From positions 1-61,176 of the forward strand of contig JBBHKE010002266.1 in the NCBI GenBank assembly GCA_037447655.1: 61,176 bases of DNA. Direction: 5' to 3'. The stretch comes from Zygnema cylindricum. Its lineage: Eukaryota > Streptophyta > Zygnematophyceae > Zygnematales > Zygnemataceae. Positions 22,617 to 33,002 of this stretch are shown here, one piece after another. Within the stretch, counting starts at the first letter, position 1. Each line of letters starts with the position of its first letter. The translations under genes and the position numbers were made by a program. The notes below the pieces were generated by a model. That model was given only the letters and a program-made list of their open reading frames with translations, was not told the DNA's origin and ran no database searches.

Positions 22617-23190
22617 CAGTTCAAAAGTAGGTGACAGTACACCCATAAAATATGCCTATTGTACGTAAATTTTACAATACTACCTTAAGACCCATATTGT
22701 ATTGTCCTCAAAATGAAATAAAATAGTAACAAGGTTGAGTTGCACATGGTTCGATAGAGAATTAAACGTCATGTCTAAATTTGAATAAAAAAAAGGACAG
22801 AAAAATCTTTTTCTGATAGTTTTGAGCGACTTTTTATTTAAAACGTCAGATTTAGACGATTTGACGGTCGTTGATGAAAGTAACGATCTAAAAAGATCAC
22901 ATGAAAAACCCATAACACAACTTACGACAGGACTATCGTCAGATTCGTCTGCGGGTTTTTTTTTTCCTGGCTTTTTTTCCCGCGCAATGTCATCCTACGC
23001 CGTGTCAGTTCGCTAAAAAAATTTGTTCGGCGGCGTGCGTTGTACTATGAGCATACGTCAGATTCGTACGCTCGTACAGGGGTGTGCACAACACACACAC
23101 ATACAGTATGCCTAGGTTGCGCGAGTTTTGTGCCAAGCTTTGTGCGCCTACCAAAGGCCTACCATAAAAACGCCTACTTTTGAACTATGG
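22617..23190. mobile_element. Non-autonomous element, better copy of 4239-4590
   Basis: Left end AGTTCAAAAGTAGGTG, right end the complement (CGCCTACTTTTGAACT at about 23171-23186). The left 340 bp align with 4239-4590. The target duplication is unclear. The interior has a palindromic GTACG-rich part near 23030-23080. Confidence 0.65.
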
Positions 23191-23335
23191 GTTGCACCCA
23201 TTAGATTACCAGTGCGGTTAAGTGCGCACTTAAAATATGCGGTAAAGTATTAAATTAAATTTAGTGCGAACAACGCCCATATAATATGCACTTTAAAACT
23301 ACAAAACACAAAAAATAAAAAATGGAAAGCCTCGC

Positions 23336-23547
23336 TACACCGTGAATCGCTATTAGCGTTTAGAAATAAACATCGTTATGAAACAAATAGGGTTATTAAC
23401 GCTATTTGAGACTTTGGGGTTTTTAAAGGAAATCATCTACTCTAATTTGTTTTTTAAAGGGTTTTTATTTAAACCATTTGAGAATTTGGGTAAAAAAACG
23501 GGGTACCGCAATTAGAGTCATTGACTCTAATAGCGATTCACGGTGTA
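23336..23547. mobile_element. TA-target MITE, clean short copy
   Basis: TA, then CACCGTGAATCGCTATTAGC, 208 bp of body in total, then GCTAATAGCGATTCACGGTG-type end and TA (23336-23337, 23546-23547). The TA duplication suggests a Tc1/mariner-type mover in trans. It has no coding capacity. I use it as a reference for the short class. Confidence 0.88.
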
Positions 23548-23839
23548 CCTTACCATATCCCAAACATAAAATACGCACCTGCTTTCTTACGCATTCTAAA
23601 AAACATTTAGTACGAAAACATTACAAACATTTAGTACATTTAGTAATTTTTTTCCCTTCTTTCGATCGCTGGTTACACCTAAAATCGTATCCTCACGAAA
23701 ATCCGCAGTATCACTCTTTGTCCTTTAGTGTATATGTTATCCTATTTGTCGTCTAGTGAAAATTTTATCATATTTATAGATTACAGAGCACAGTCTTCTT
23801 CACTACCAGAGTTGTAGCGCCATTCAATTCCGCGAGACT
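23548..23839. other. Intergenic stretch
   Basis: Nothing recognisable, apart from a short local repeat of ACATTTAGTAC near 23605-23645. Confidence 0.4.
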
Positions 23840-24100
23840 CCCTTCTCCTCTACCTCTCTCTCCCTTCACCTCTACCTCTCTCTCCCATCACCTCTACCTC
23901 TCTCTCCCTTCTCTCTCCCTTCACCTCTACCTCTCTCTCCTTTCTCCTCTACCTCTCTCTCCTTTCACCTTTACCGCTCTCTCCCTTCACCAATACCTCT
24001 CTCTTTTTTCATAAGTATTGCGCAGTTCCTCTTAAGCCTAAACTTCAATCCTCCGATTCTCTCCGATTTCACATTTTTCTCTCTCTCTCTCTCGCCTCCC
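23840..24100. repeat. CT-rich minisatellite
   Basis: Irregular tandem units of the form CCTCTACCTCTCTCTCCCTT, about 22-26 bp each, from 23840 to about 24005, then a further (CT)n tract at 24075-24095. Confidence 0.85.
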
Positions 24101-24423
24101 TGTACTGGAGTACAAAATTTACCGTCGGTATGTTTGTGTTTTTACCAGATTTTGCATCAGAAAGTACTTTCTTTTTGTTTATTGCTTCCATCTAATTATA
24201 CGAAATTAATCATCCATTATAATGAGTACATACTACTCCTAATCATGCCTATTTCTGACGAAGTATCCCTCCGGTTTTAAAAAGTTTGAGATGTTTGAAT
24301 GGAGAAAAGGTTAAATTAATATTTTACTCATTGCAATTTGACCAATTGATATTTCTTATTCAATTTGCTACAATCCATACTAAAATCTTCATCCTTTGTT
24401 TCTTTGTTTGTATTTTTGTTCCT

Positions 24424-24540
24424 TTTCTCTTCCTTCCTCCCTCCCTCCCTCCCTCCCTCCCTCCCTCCCTCCCTCCCTCCCTCCCTCCCTCCCTCCCTCC
24501 CTCCCTCCCTCCGTCCCTCCTTTCCCTCCCTCCATTCTTT
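24424..24540. repeat. (CCCT)n microsatellite upstream of a gene start
   Basis: About 25 units of CCCT, ending 60 bp before the first good ATG of the broken secreted-protein gene. The open frame runs through it as Leu-Pro-Pro-Ser repeats, which I take as chance. Confidence 0.95.
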
Positions 24541-25235
24541 TCTTATATGGAGAAAGGAAGTGATTTTCCATCTTACATTCACCACCTCACAACCAAAATG
24601 GGACCTCAAATTCCATCACTTTCGAAATCCCTTTTGCAATGCCCAAAAGTTTTCTCTTTGGTTTTTCTCCTTCTGACCATCCACACTATATTTCTCCAAT
24701 CAACATTAATCTCAGCTCAATCATCCATCGGATTTCCCATCGGATTCATCGGAGCCGACATTTACAATAGAAACGAACGAAGTTATGTCAATAAAGGATA
24801 TTTGATAAATCTTGCTCGTCAAACAATTGTTGGAGGAGGAAACGATTCCGGAATCAATTCTCTACATGTGTTGACCCAATGTGCTATTGTACCCCAAAAC
24901 GGAATTGTTTATCTAACAAGTTTACAAAAATACGTGAGATAAGTCACTTTAACTCCCAAGGGGCCCAACAAAGGCACCAATCTTACGACCCCGATTTGAA
25001 CCTCTTTAGTCGACGTTTCACCTGACAGAAAAGTGCTTCTTCTAGCCGATGCCGATTTCAAAGACGGCGCAACTCTTATGTCTTCTTCTGGAGGATCTTA
25101 TACCACTCTAATAAAGAACACTTCATGTTCAGTTGTTTCATATTGTGGATACTTCTCGGTGGTTTTGGCGTGTTCCTAAAATAATGTCACTTGGAGGATC
25201 TATTCTTTCGCAGTTTCCGAATTGGCCGTTAACTT

Positions 25236-25739
25236 TGTCAGTTTTGCAGGGTCATATAAGTCAGTGCGCGCCCAACTTATAAACACATGAAATCTAAACA
25301 CAGCGAAACTTAGCCTGTACAAACCACTAGGTAGATAGCAATGGGAGAGGCATAGAAACAAATCAATAGATTGGACAGGTATAAACAGCTTAAGAAATTT
25401 AGTTGTAGTCAAGGGGCCACAAGGCGTAAGCCAAAGTGAGCTCCGATTGGAATACAAATTGCTCCTACGGACTAACTCTAATAAAGATGCATTCTCCTTC
25501 TATGTTCTATGATGAGGTTCCTAATAAAGAATGTACAAAGAGTTCTGATCTAATAAAGTAGATGTTTTTCTATAAATCTTGAGAGTGTTTTGAGTTTGAG
25601 AGTGATGTGCATGACATTTCCATGAGATAATTGTTCTAAATGCCTTGATTCACTTTATATCTTTCTATGTGTCATCTTGTGGTGAAATGCCTAATGAGTG
25701 GTGCAGTGAGATGTTGCGGTATTGTTGCTTTCCACCACA
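25236..25739 (-). repeat. LTR of element B (3' LTR)
   Basis: TGTCAGTTTTGCAGGG to TTTCCACCACA on the plus strand, aligned over its full length to 29971-30474. Four AATAAA-like signals lie in its middle on the plus strand, opposite the element's direction. Confidence 0.85.
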
Positions 25740-27123
25740 AAGTGTCGCTCCTCAGTTATGACACAATCTGTACACAAAATGAAGATTAGTGGAGGTTCGT
25801 CAGATTCCGTGCAACTCGATAGGTCGCGTTAGTCACGTCACAAAATGTGAATCGGCAAAAATTCTGCCGCTACAAGTGAATCGCTGCTTGTACAAAGTAC
25901 AAATGAATCGCCAAAGATTGCATAAATCCAACACTCCCACTCGATGTTTCGGCGATGCATTTGGTACAAAGTCGTCCTCGATGACTTGTTGTCGTAATCG
26001 TAAAAATTATTGTTTGATATTCCCACGGAATACTTTGGTGTAGCATTAAGCATGTTTAGCTGACAAACTTCAAAGAATTAGCATTGCTGAGGTGGTTTTT
26101 TTTTTTGTTTTCTTTCTTTGCAAACGGGCATTCGAGCCCTTAAAGTGGCTAAACAAATTGAACTCAGCTTATTGACAAGAAAATTAGAAATACTAAGGCA
26201 TAGTACAAGAAAACATGCATTTATTGCCGTGTACCTTCATGAGAATTGTTGGCTGCTTCAGTGTCTTTCAAAGAATTTTGCTGCAAGAGCTTGGCTCCTT
26301 TGGAGTGACTAAAAACCGATTGCCGTACTATATTACAACCGTGGACATACAGGCACTTTTTTTTTTTTCGGAGCCCCTGGCTCCAGCAGGAAATCATCCA
26401 GACTTAATATGCGGTCTTGGTTTTTATATGCAAATTCTAGCTTCTTTACATAAGGCAAGATGTCCGACACAAGGACACTTGGTCCTCTGTGCTAGCTGCT
26501 TTTGAATAACGTGAAACACAATTGCTGTTCCGCGGTGCTGATAGCCTGGTGAACTCGATCCGATTATTACTGTAGTTATACAAAATTCAGAACATAACAT
26601 CATTGCACTTGCTTGTTCAGGCAAAAAATATTTTATTTGTAAGAAACTGATTTGAAAAACATAAAAGCTAAGTTGCTCATCATGTGCAGGAAACGCTGAG
26701 CTCGAAGATTCTGGCCGCCAAACTCATCAGCTCCTTTGTTAAATCACCAAAAATCGAAGGTTCACTCTATGCTTCTTTATGCTACACCGCCAATCGTTAT
26801 TAGCGTGTAAGTTTTTTTAGCGTATACGAATAATTAGCGTGGTTTACGCTAATTGGGAATTTGAAAATTTTCGAAGAAATCGATTACTCTAATTAGGAAT
26901 TAGGGCTTTTTTTAAATAGTGTGGATAATTCTATTTGAGAATAAAAAAAAAAAAAAGCGGGACGGAATTAGCGTACACAACGCTAATAACGATTGGCGGT
27001 GTAGTGATCGTGATTGTGGTCTCCTGAGTTTCGGCCTTATGTGGATTCTTTTGGAGTGGATGATTTTAAAAGGGCGTTCTTGACATTGAGGTAAAAATTC
27101 TGTCTTTCAAATCCAATTTGTCC
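25740..27123 (-). other. 3' internal part of element B
   Basis: No coding region seen. 25740-25945 recurs at 31085-31330, next to another LTR fragment, which shows it is element sequence. It contains several TACAAATGAATCGCC-type short repeats. A MITE occupies 26783-27003. An opposing 96-codon frame at 26215-26505 is unrecognised. Confidence 0.5.
26783..27003. mobile_element. TA-target MITE inside element B
   Basis: TA, then CACCGCCAATCGTTATTAGC, and the mirrored GCTAATAACGATTGGCGGTG then TA (27002-27003). Both ends share the same changes from the family (GCC for GTG), so the two ends have changed in step. This marks a distinct subfamily. Confidence 0.87.
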
Positions 27124-29085
27124 CTACTTGTTAGTTCTGGTCAACAATGCATCTTTGATGCAAGTCTCAACCTTCGATCTTTCTCCTGCCATACTCACTG
27201 ATGTGATGCTTTCTTTGACAGGTTTGAATTTCACCGATTCTCTGGAGTCGTCTGTGGGTGTTCTCCTCGAATCTGCTCCCACTAACTTAAAACTCCCTCT
27301 TAACACTTGGTAAGGTTTCCCACTTTCCTTCGGTGTTGTTGTTCTGCTTCCGTTGCACGCTGCTTCCGTTGCACGCTGCTCACACACTGTGAGCTGGAGA
27401 GTTCTGTAAGGTCCTCACTAACAAGCACCAATTTTTGAATCTGGTCTGTGCTTTCTTTTGTGACTAGGTCTCAGATGTTTTCTGACCTTTCCCCTTTTTC
27501 TCTCCGATTTGCAAGAACTTGCCTTCTTCATGGCGTTACGAGTTCCTCATGGAGGTGGAACTCCTTCGAATTTGCCCTTGGGGGTTGGACTTAGCCTTCG
27601 CCAATCCTCGATTTCTTCCATTTCGGCTAGAGGCATGGTAAGTTCTTTCCCCATTGTCTCTTCTTCAGCTGATAGCACTGTTGCGTCAACTGACTGAACA
27701 TTTGGAAGTTTCTCAATTTTGATTTCAGTCTTTTTTTATTTTCCTGATATCTCTTGCACGTTTCCAAAATGTTTTTCTGCAAGAGTTCCTTTTCTGAGCC
27801 ACACTTTCTCTCTGTTGCAGATTCGGCTCCTTCGGTTCGTGGTCCTTTGATTTTCGATCCTTTGGAGTTGAGGCAAGCGCCTTCGTTTGGAGATGGTTAG
27901 CTGAGGGGTTTTATTGTGCGGTTGACTCGTTGGGCGTCTCCTCAGGGCATCTTTCTTAATGTGAGCTCCTCTTGGTGAGTGTACTGTTGCTGAATGACTC
28001 CCACTGCTTCTCGATGCACTTTGGTGTTTTTGGATGTCTCTCGATATAACATCTTTGGTGTTTCTATTTCGATCCCCTTGTGGTCTATGCACTGACTCTC
28101 TTCCCTCTCTCCCCTCTAGATGTTTGTGATTTCTCTCCTTATGCTTCTCTCCCTTTTTGGCCTCCTCTTTGTTTCCTCTACCCTGAATCAGATAAATTTG
28201 ACATTTTTGAATTCTATTTTGCAGGTTGACCTTTTTGTCCTCTCTACCTTGGTTTATAAGAACATTAACTAAGTTCATATGACCGCATGTAACCTAGTGG
28301 CTACCTCTAACATCGTAACTCCTCATGTGACTGTCTTTAGTCTTGACTCTTTCTAATTGGTGAGTTCTATGGCCTCTAGTGATGAGAGTTTTGATGTTTT
28401 TTTCCTGTTTGTCATTGAATCTTGTCTGCCTGTCTCCACTGTCTCTCTAGAAACTCGTGTAGCAACTTGCTTTGTTTGACTTCTGACTTTATTTTTGCTC
28501 GGAAACACTTGACTTCTTTCATGTTATGTTCACCCTACCACTAAGAGTCTTTCTGATGTTTTCTGTTTCACCAACTCTTGTTATGGTTTTGTTGCTTGGT
28601 TTCTCTATGACTGACAGGTTTCTCCATTCACAGACCTTAGATTCTTTTTCGAAATCTGTTGAAGTTGGTGGTAAAGACATAAGCGACTGGATCTGGTTTT
28701 CTAATGCGTGTGGTTGTCTGATTTTTGACACTTAATGACAAAGTTTCCTTGGTAAGGGTTCCCCTTCTTTCATCCACTCCTCTCTCCTCCCACTCTTTCC
28801 TTGCTTTTCATTGTGGGATGACACTCCTCGTGTGATCGCGCTTTCGTCGTGATTGTCAGAAACGGGCCAAATTTTCTGTGTAGATTGACGATTTGATCTT
28901 CTGTTGATCTTCCGCCATCTGTTTGCAGATTTCGCATATCCGTCCTTACGTCTCCGTTGGAGTTGTTGCCCTCTGCCGTGTCGTTGCTGCGGCTGCGGCT
29001 GTGCTTCTGAGACTGGTCCTCTGATATCTGCATTTTTGTTGCGGTAAGCCAAAATGCTTGACTCTACAGCAAACTCATCTAACAC
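27124..29085 (-). pseudogene. Worn gag-downstream region of element B
   Basis: Minus-strand frames at 28732-29085, 28519-28731, 27736-28278 and 27124-27387 are rich in Arg, Lys, Gln and Ser. QPQQRHGRGQQLQRRRKD resembles a basic nucleic-acid-binding gag tail. No CCHC knuckle, DSG protease, integrase or YVDD could be found. The continuous run of such frames on one strand supports decayed coding DNA, not random sequence. Confidence 0.4.
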
Positions 29086-29452
29086 ATCCCCTCTTTCCTC
29101 ACTAGGTGTGAGTTCGATTGTTCTGATCTGGTTGTTGTAGTTACATCTGCTGTCTTCGGATTTTGTCCGATTTTTCTCTTGTGTGGGCGAGTTACACCTG
29201 TCACTTTCTTTTTCCTTGCTTAGATTTTTTGTGACACCTTGACAATCTCCCCTGCTTGCATGTTCGATGCATGCCTCAAAGAGATACTCCTCCTTTTCAC
29301 AGTGGAGGAAACTCTCTTGTCTGTCACGCTTTTGACTTCTGACTCCGTCTTCTCGTCTTCTACTCGGCTGTTTGGAGGCTCTTAGAAGATCTTGGAATCC
29401 TTGTCGATCTGTGACTCCTCGGTGCTATTGGAAATGGATTTCAATAATGTGA

Positions 29453-29875
29453 TCACTGCTTTTGTCCACGTCCATGTTCTCGGATTTCTGTATGACCTGG
29501 TAAGATTTCTCTTGATGTCATCCGGAGGGATAGGATAAGAAGCGATGTTCTTTTATTCTCTGAGAGTGGAAGCCCGATAGCATCGTCTTCATCTAGTAGA
29601 CTAGTGAAGTGGGAAATGTGTGCCCTCGTTTTCACTTTGCTGTTGTACTGTATCATCATGAAGTTCTTTAGCACCTCAATCTTTGCACCAAATCCTTTTG
29701 CTGTCGAATCTGCTCTCATTTCGATTCTTTGTAACCCCTTCGCACATGAAGTGCCATGAGGCCATATGTCTATCTCTCTTTCTCTCTCTAAGCATCTGAT
29801 TCCTTTCGTTCTTGCCGTTGTTGTCTCTGCAGGAAGCAAACTCGGTTTCGTTGGAGTCGTTCCACGGATGTGCAA
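29453..29875 (-). pseudogene. gag fragment of element B
   Basis: A 140-codon frame whose part SHFTSLLDEDDAIGLPLSEN, followed by LLILSL, matches the general copia gag pattern (h..L...L..hG..l.....h..LL.SLP). The next residues leave the pattern and seem to resume in another frame, so a frameshift is likely. Gag would form the particle that packages element RNA. The position just inside the 5' LTR and primer site agrees. Confidence 0.5.
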
Positions 29876-29949
29876 GACTCTTTTCGGCTCAACTCCCTAT
29901 TAGCTGGCTAGTAAGAATTTAGTTAGACAAGGGGTTGTGGGCTTAGACT

Positions 29950-29970
29950 AAGGGTTGTGGGCCCATAACC
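29950..29970 (-). promoter_or_regulatory. Primer-binding site of element B
   Basis: On the minus strand, immediately after the LTR, GGTTATGGGCCCACAAC matches 16 of 17 bases of the complement of the anticodon arm of plant-type initiator tRNA-Met (recalled as GTGGTGGGCCCATAACC). This is the half-tRNA site used by Drosophila copia, not the usual 3'-CCA site. Confidence 0.65.
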
Positions 29971-30474
29971 TGTTAGTTTTGTAGGGTCATATAAGTCAGT
30001 GCGCACCCAACTTATAAACACATGAAATCTAAACACAACGAAACTTAGCCTATACGAACCACTAGGTAGATAGCAATAGGAGAGGCATAGAAACAAATCA
30101 ATAGATTGGACAAGTTTAGGCAGCTTAAGAAATTTAGTTGTAGTCAAGGGGCCACAAGGCGTAAGCGGAAGTGAGCCCTGATTGGAATACAAATTGTTCC
30201 TATGGACTAACTCTAATAAAGATGCATTCTCCTTCTATGTTCTATGATGAGGTTCGTAATAAAAAATGTACAAAGAGTTCTGATCTAATAAAGTAGATGT
30301 TTTTCTATAAATCTTGAGAGTGTTATGAGTTTGAGAGTGATCTGCATGACATATCCATGAGATAATTGTTCTAAATGCCTTGACTCACTTTATATCTTTA
30401 TATATGTCATCTTGTGGTGAAATACCTAATGAGTGGTGCAATGAGATGTTGTCGTATTGTTGCTTTCTACCACA
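29971..30474 (-). repeat. LTR of element B (5' LTR)
   Basis: TGTTAGTTTTGTAGGG to TTTCTACCACA on the plus strand, 504 bp, the same length as its partner with scattered single changes. Confidence 0.85.
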
Positions 30475-30479
30475 AAATG

Positions 30480-31330
30480 ATTGATAGAATGATATAAAGT
30501 GAATAAAGGCATTAAGAACAAGTATCTCATACAAATTGCATGCAGATCACTCTCAGATTCAAAATACTCTCAAGATTCATAGAAAAAATATTTACTTTAT
30601 TTGATCAGAACTCTTTGTACATTCTTTATTAGGATTCATATCATAGAACATAGAAAGAGAATGTAGCTCTATTAAAGATAGTCCGTAGGAACAATTTTGT
30701 ATTGCAATCGGGGCTCACTTCGGCTTACACATTGTGGCCCTTTGACTATAACTAAATTTCTCAAGCTGCCTAAACCTGTCCAATCTATTGATTTGTTTCT
30801 ATGCCTCTCCCATTGCTATTTACCTAGTGGTTCGTACAAGCTAAGTTTCGTTGTGTATAGATTTCATGTGTTTATAAGTTGGGTGCGCACAATGAAATAA
30901 AGTAAATGCTTCTTTTATGAATCGTGAGAGAATTCTGAGTTTGAAAGTGATCTGCATGCCATTTCCATGAAATTATTGTTCTAAATGCCTTGATTCACTT
31001 TATATCTTTCTATTTGTTATCTTGTGGTGAAATGCCTAATGAGTGGTGCAATGAGATGTTGCGGTTTTGTTCTTTTCCACCACAAAGTGTCGCTCTTCAG
31101 TTATGACACAATCTGTATACAAAATAAAGATTAGTGGAATCTGTCAATCTGTACATAAAATGAAGATTAGTGGAATCGTCGTCAGATTCTGTACAACTCG
31201 ATAAGTCGCGTCACGTCACGTCACAAAATGTGAATCGGCAAAAAGTCTACCGGTACAAGTGAATCGCTGCCGGTACAAAGAAATCACTGACAGTACAAAT
31301 GAATCGCCAAAGATTGCATAAATCCAACAT
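30480..31330. mobile_element. Inverted and direct fragments of element B LTR
   Basis: 30480-30893 is an inverted LTR piece lacking both termini. 30895-31084 is a direct LTR 3' portion ending CCACCACA. 31085-31330 matches the adjoining internal sequence of element B (25740-25945). Together they look like a rearranged second copy next to the intact-length one. The rearrangement ends exactly where the host gene frame resumes. Confidence 0.7.
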
Positions 31331-31426
31331 ACTTCGCGGGATCTCTCACACGGAACTTCAGTGTCAGTTATAAGCCTTACTTCGCGGGATCTCTCACACG
31401 GAACTTCAGTGTCAGTTATAAGCCTT
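31331..31426. repeat. Exact 48-bp tandem duplication in an exon
   Basis: ACTTCGCGGGATCTCTCACA... is present twice (31331-31378, 31379-31426). The length is a multiple of three, so the frame of the broken gene is kept and 16 residues are doubled. Confidence 0.95.
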
Positions 31427-31736
31427 TGCAAGTGAGTTGTTCTCCGGGAGCAAATCATTTGGGACAAGTCTTCTTACCGCTTTGGCCCAGTCTCCGACGA
31501 ATTTGTGGTTGTACAATTGGCCGATTAATTACACCGTTCAATCTCAGTCTTCCTTGTTTCTAAATGCGACTCTGAATTAGTTCGCATTCGATCCGACAAA
31601 CAAAAGGATTTCGTCGCAAGTGGAGGGCGCAGTGCAAAACCCTTCTCGTTGATCGTTGACTATTTTGCGTGTAATACGTACGGAACATCGGTGAAGGAGG
31701 CTAATTCACTAATCATAGCGACTCAATCTTCTAACG

Positions 31737-32657
31737 GTGAGATTGCGAAGCCTTCATTTTTTCTAACATGTTATCAATTGCTGAATTAGACTTGTTGAAT
31801 CTCCCATATGTTTACAATTTATGTATTTTTCAATATCGCAATTTCATTGTCAGAATGGAATAAAGAGACTGACCATTATCCATATTATATACAATATCCT
31901 ATTCAATGTACCATTCCTAATTATACAGTTTACATAATTTCTTTCGGATCCCCAATCTTCTAATTCCTTGCTCAGTTTTCACCGATTCTCTATTTCACTC
32001 ACAATTTCTCAAAAGGTGAAATTAAGAACACCTTTTTTTTCCTGGGCAATCCTAACACCCCATTACCTCAAGTCCTCAGTTTTACGCATTGTTTCACCAA
32101 TTATCTCGTTTACTGAATTACAAAAATTACCAAATACAAATTACAGTTTCATTTTTTGTTTTTTTCGAGATTTTGTCACTACCCGATTTCCTGAATTCAT
32201 TGTTTTATGATTTTCCGATTTCTAGCTCATCAACTAAATGCCTCAGTTTTGTTTAATGAGCAAATCCTTTTTTCCCAGAAGACCCATTTCAAACCAATTT
32301 CTCCAATTTCCTTCATCAAGTTCCCCACTTTCGAATTCGCGAAGTTCTATCGTGTCCTAGATCTTTTTGCCTGTTCAATTTTTTTGATCTGTTTCAGATT
32401 TTTTAAATCCAGGATATATTTTCCCAGTTTTCCTATTCCTCAAATTCTCAATTTTTAAATCCCCAAAATGCCCAATTTTGCAATTTCCTCAGGTCAGAAT
32501 TTCCACCCAGCTCTATCAAATTCAAAAATTAAACATATCTATTCACTAGTATCGGAGGCTTCCCTCCCTCTCTCCCTCTCCCTCTCCCTCTTCTCCTCCC
32601 TCTCTCTCCCTCTCTTCTATCTCCTAACTCACTCATTCACTCATTTTCCCTCTGCAG
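31737..32657 (+). other. Intron of the broken secreted-protein gene
   Basis: The donor is G|GTGAGA at 31737. The acceptor is TTTTCCCTCTGCAG ending at 32657, preceded by a 100-base CT tract that serves as its pyrimidine tract. The flanking exons join in phase 1, giving Gly, and both sides keep coding-like text (IIATQSSN before, GQIILYDSPN after). The interior has no long frame. Confidence 0.7.
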
Positions 32658-32834
32658 GAGGTCAAATTATTCTTTACGATTCTCCCAATTATACCTATGT
32701 TGCTCTTCCCGAGGGACTTGTGGTAGTGCCTCTCGGACCCACCCACTCGCCATCCGTACAATTTGGGGCCTCGAAACGACAAGTTACGGAGTATTTTCTC
32801 CGTACGCTTTATGTTCTCAATCCTATGTTAGCAC

Positions 32835-32935
32835 TGCCTCTCCTCCCCCACCTAGTCCTCCTCCCTCTCTTCCACCTTCTTCTCCTCCTCCCCCCCCTCC
32901 TTCTCCTCCCTCGCCGCCTCCTCACAGCATTTTTT
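32835..32935 (+). repeat. CCT-rich repeat encoding the proline-rich tail
   Basis: In the frame that ends at 32995 this tract reads SPPPPSPPPSLPPSSPPPPP and onward. Other frames give Leu- or Ser-rich text. The Pro-rich frame is the one that continues into a hydrophobic C-terminus (IFLHAFLIFLLG). Confidence 0.7.
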
Positions 32936-33002
32936 TACATGCATTTTTAATCTTTCTACTTGGAAGATTGAAATTTGAACCATTGCTTTCTATGTAGTAT
33001 GA

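Larger units (their letters stand above)
25236..30474 (-). mobile_element. LTR retrotransposon B, defective, 504-bp LTRs
   Basis: Direct LTRs of equal length lie at 25236-25739 and 29971-30474, with TG...CA ends. On the minus strand the 5' LTR is 29971-30474. It is followed at once by GGTTATGGGCCCACAAC, the primer-site motif shared with the three copia elements here. The only recognisable protein is a worn gag fragment (29453-29875). No protease, integrase or RT was found, so this is a non-autonomous derivative. A TA-target MITE sits inside at 26783-27003. The left flank AACTT (25231-25235) has its likely partner TACTT at 31330-31334, beyond extra LTR fragments. Confidence 0.75.
24598..32997 (+). 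pseudogene. Broken gene for a secreted proline-rich protein
   Basis: The start at 24598 gives a signal peptide (VFSLVFLLLTIHTIFLQ, then LISAQSS). A second ATG lies at 24547. The frame continues past in-frame stops at 24940, 24997 and 25177, with coding-like text such as VSPDRKVLLLADADFKDG and two NxT sites. At 25235 LTR sequence begins. At 31331-31334 the same reading frame resumes (NF then AGSLTRNFSVSYKP). A 48-bp duplication follows, then at least two frame changes. One exon ends at 31736, an intron spans 31737-32657, and the last exon encodes YDSPNYTYVALPEG. After a frame change near a GGGG run (about 32768), it encodes a (S)P2-6 tail and a hydrophobic C-terminus, ending at TAG 32995, with AATAAA at 33002. 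It resembles cell-wall or surface hydroxyproline-rich glycoproteins. The family is inference; the decay is seen directly. Confidence 0.68.

Noticed and set aside
24286-24597. N-terminal extension of the secreted-protein frame through (LPPS)n
   Set aside because: The repeat is simple-sequence DNA, and a proper signal peptide begins at the internal ATG at 24598.
24934-25010. Small intron removing the first two stops of the secreted-protein gene
   Set aside because: A GTGAGA donor exists at 24934, but the acceptors near 25009 or 25039 do not keep the reading frame that is clearly coding downstream. Nonsense mutations fit better, with modest certainty.
31432-31547. Second intron (GTGAGT ... CTCAG) in the same gene
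   Set aside because: Splice sites look good, but the phases on the two sides do not agree. A frameshift explanation was kept.
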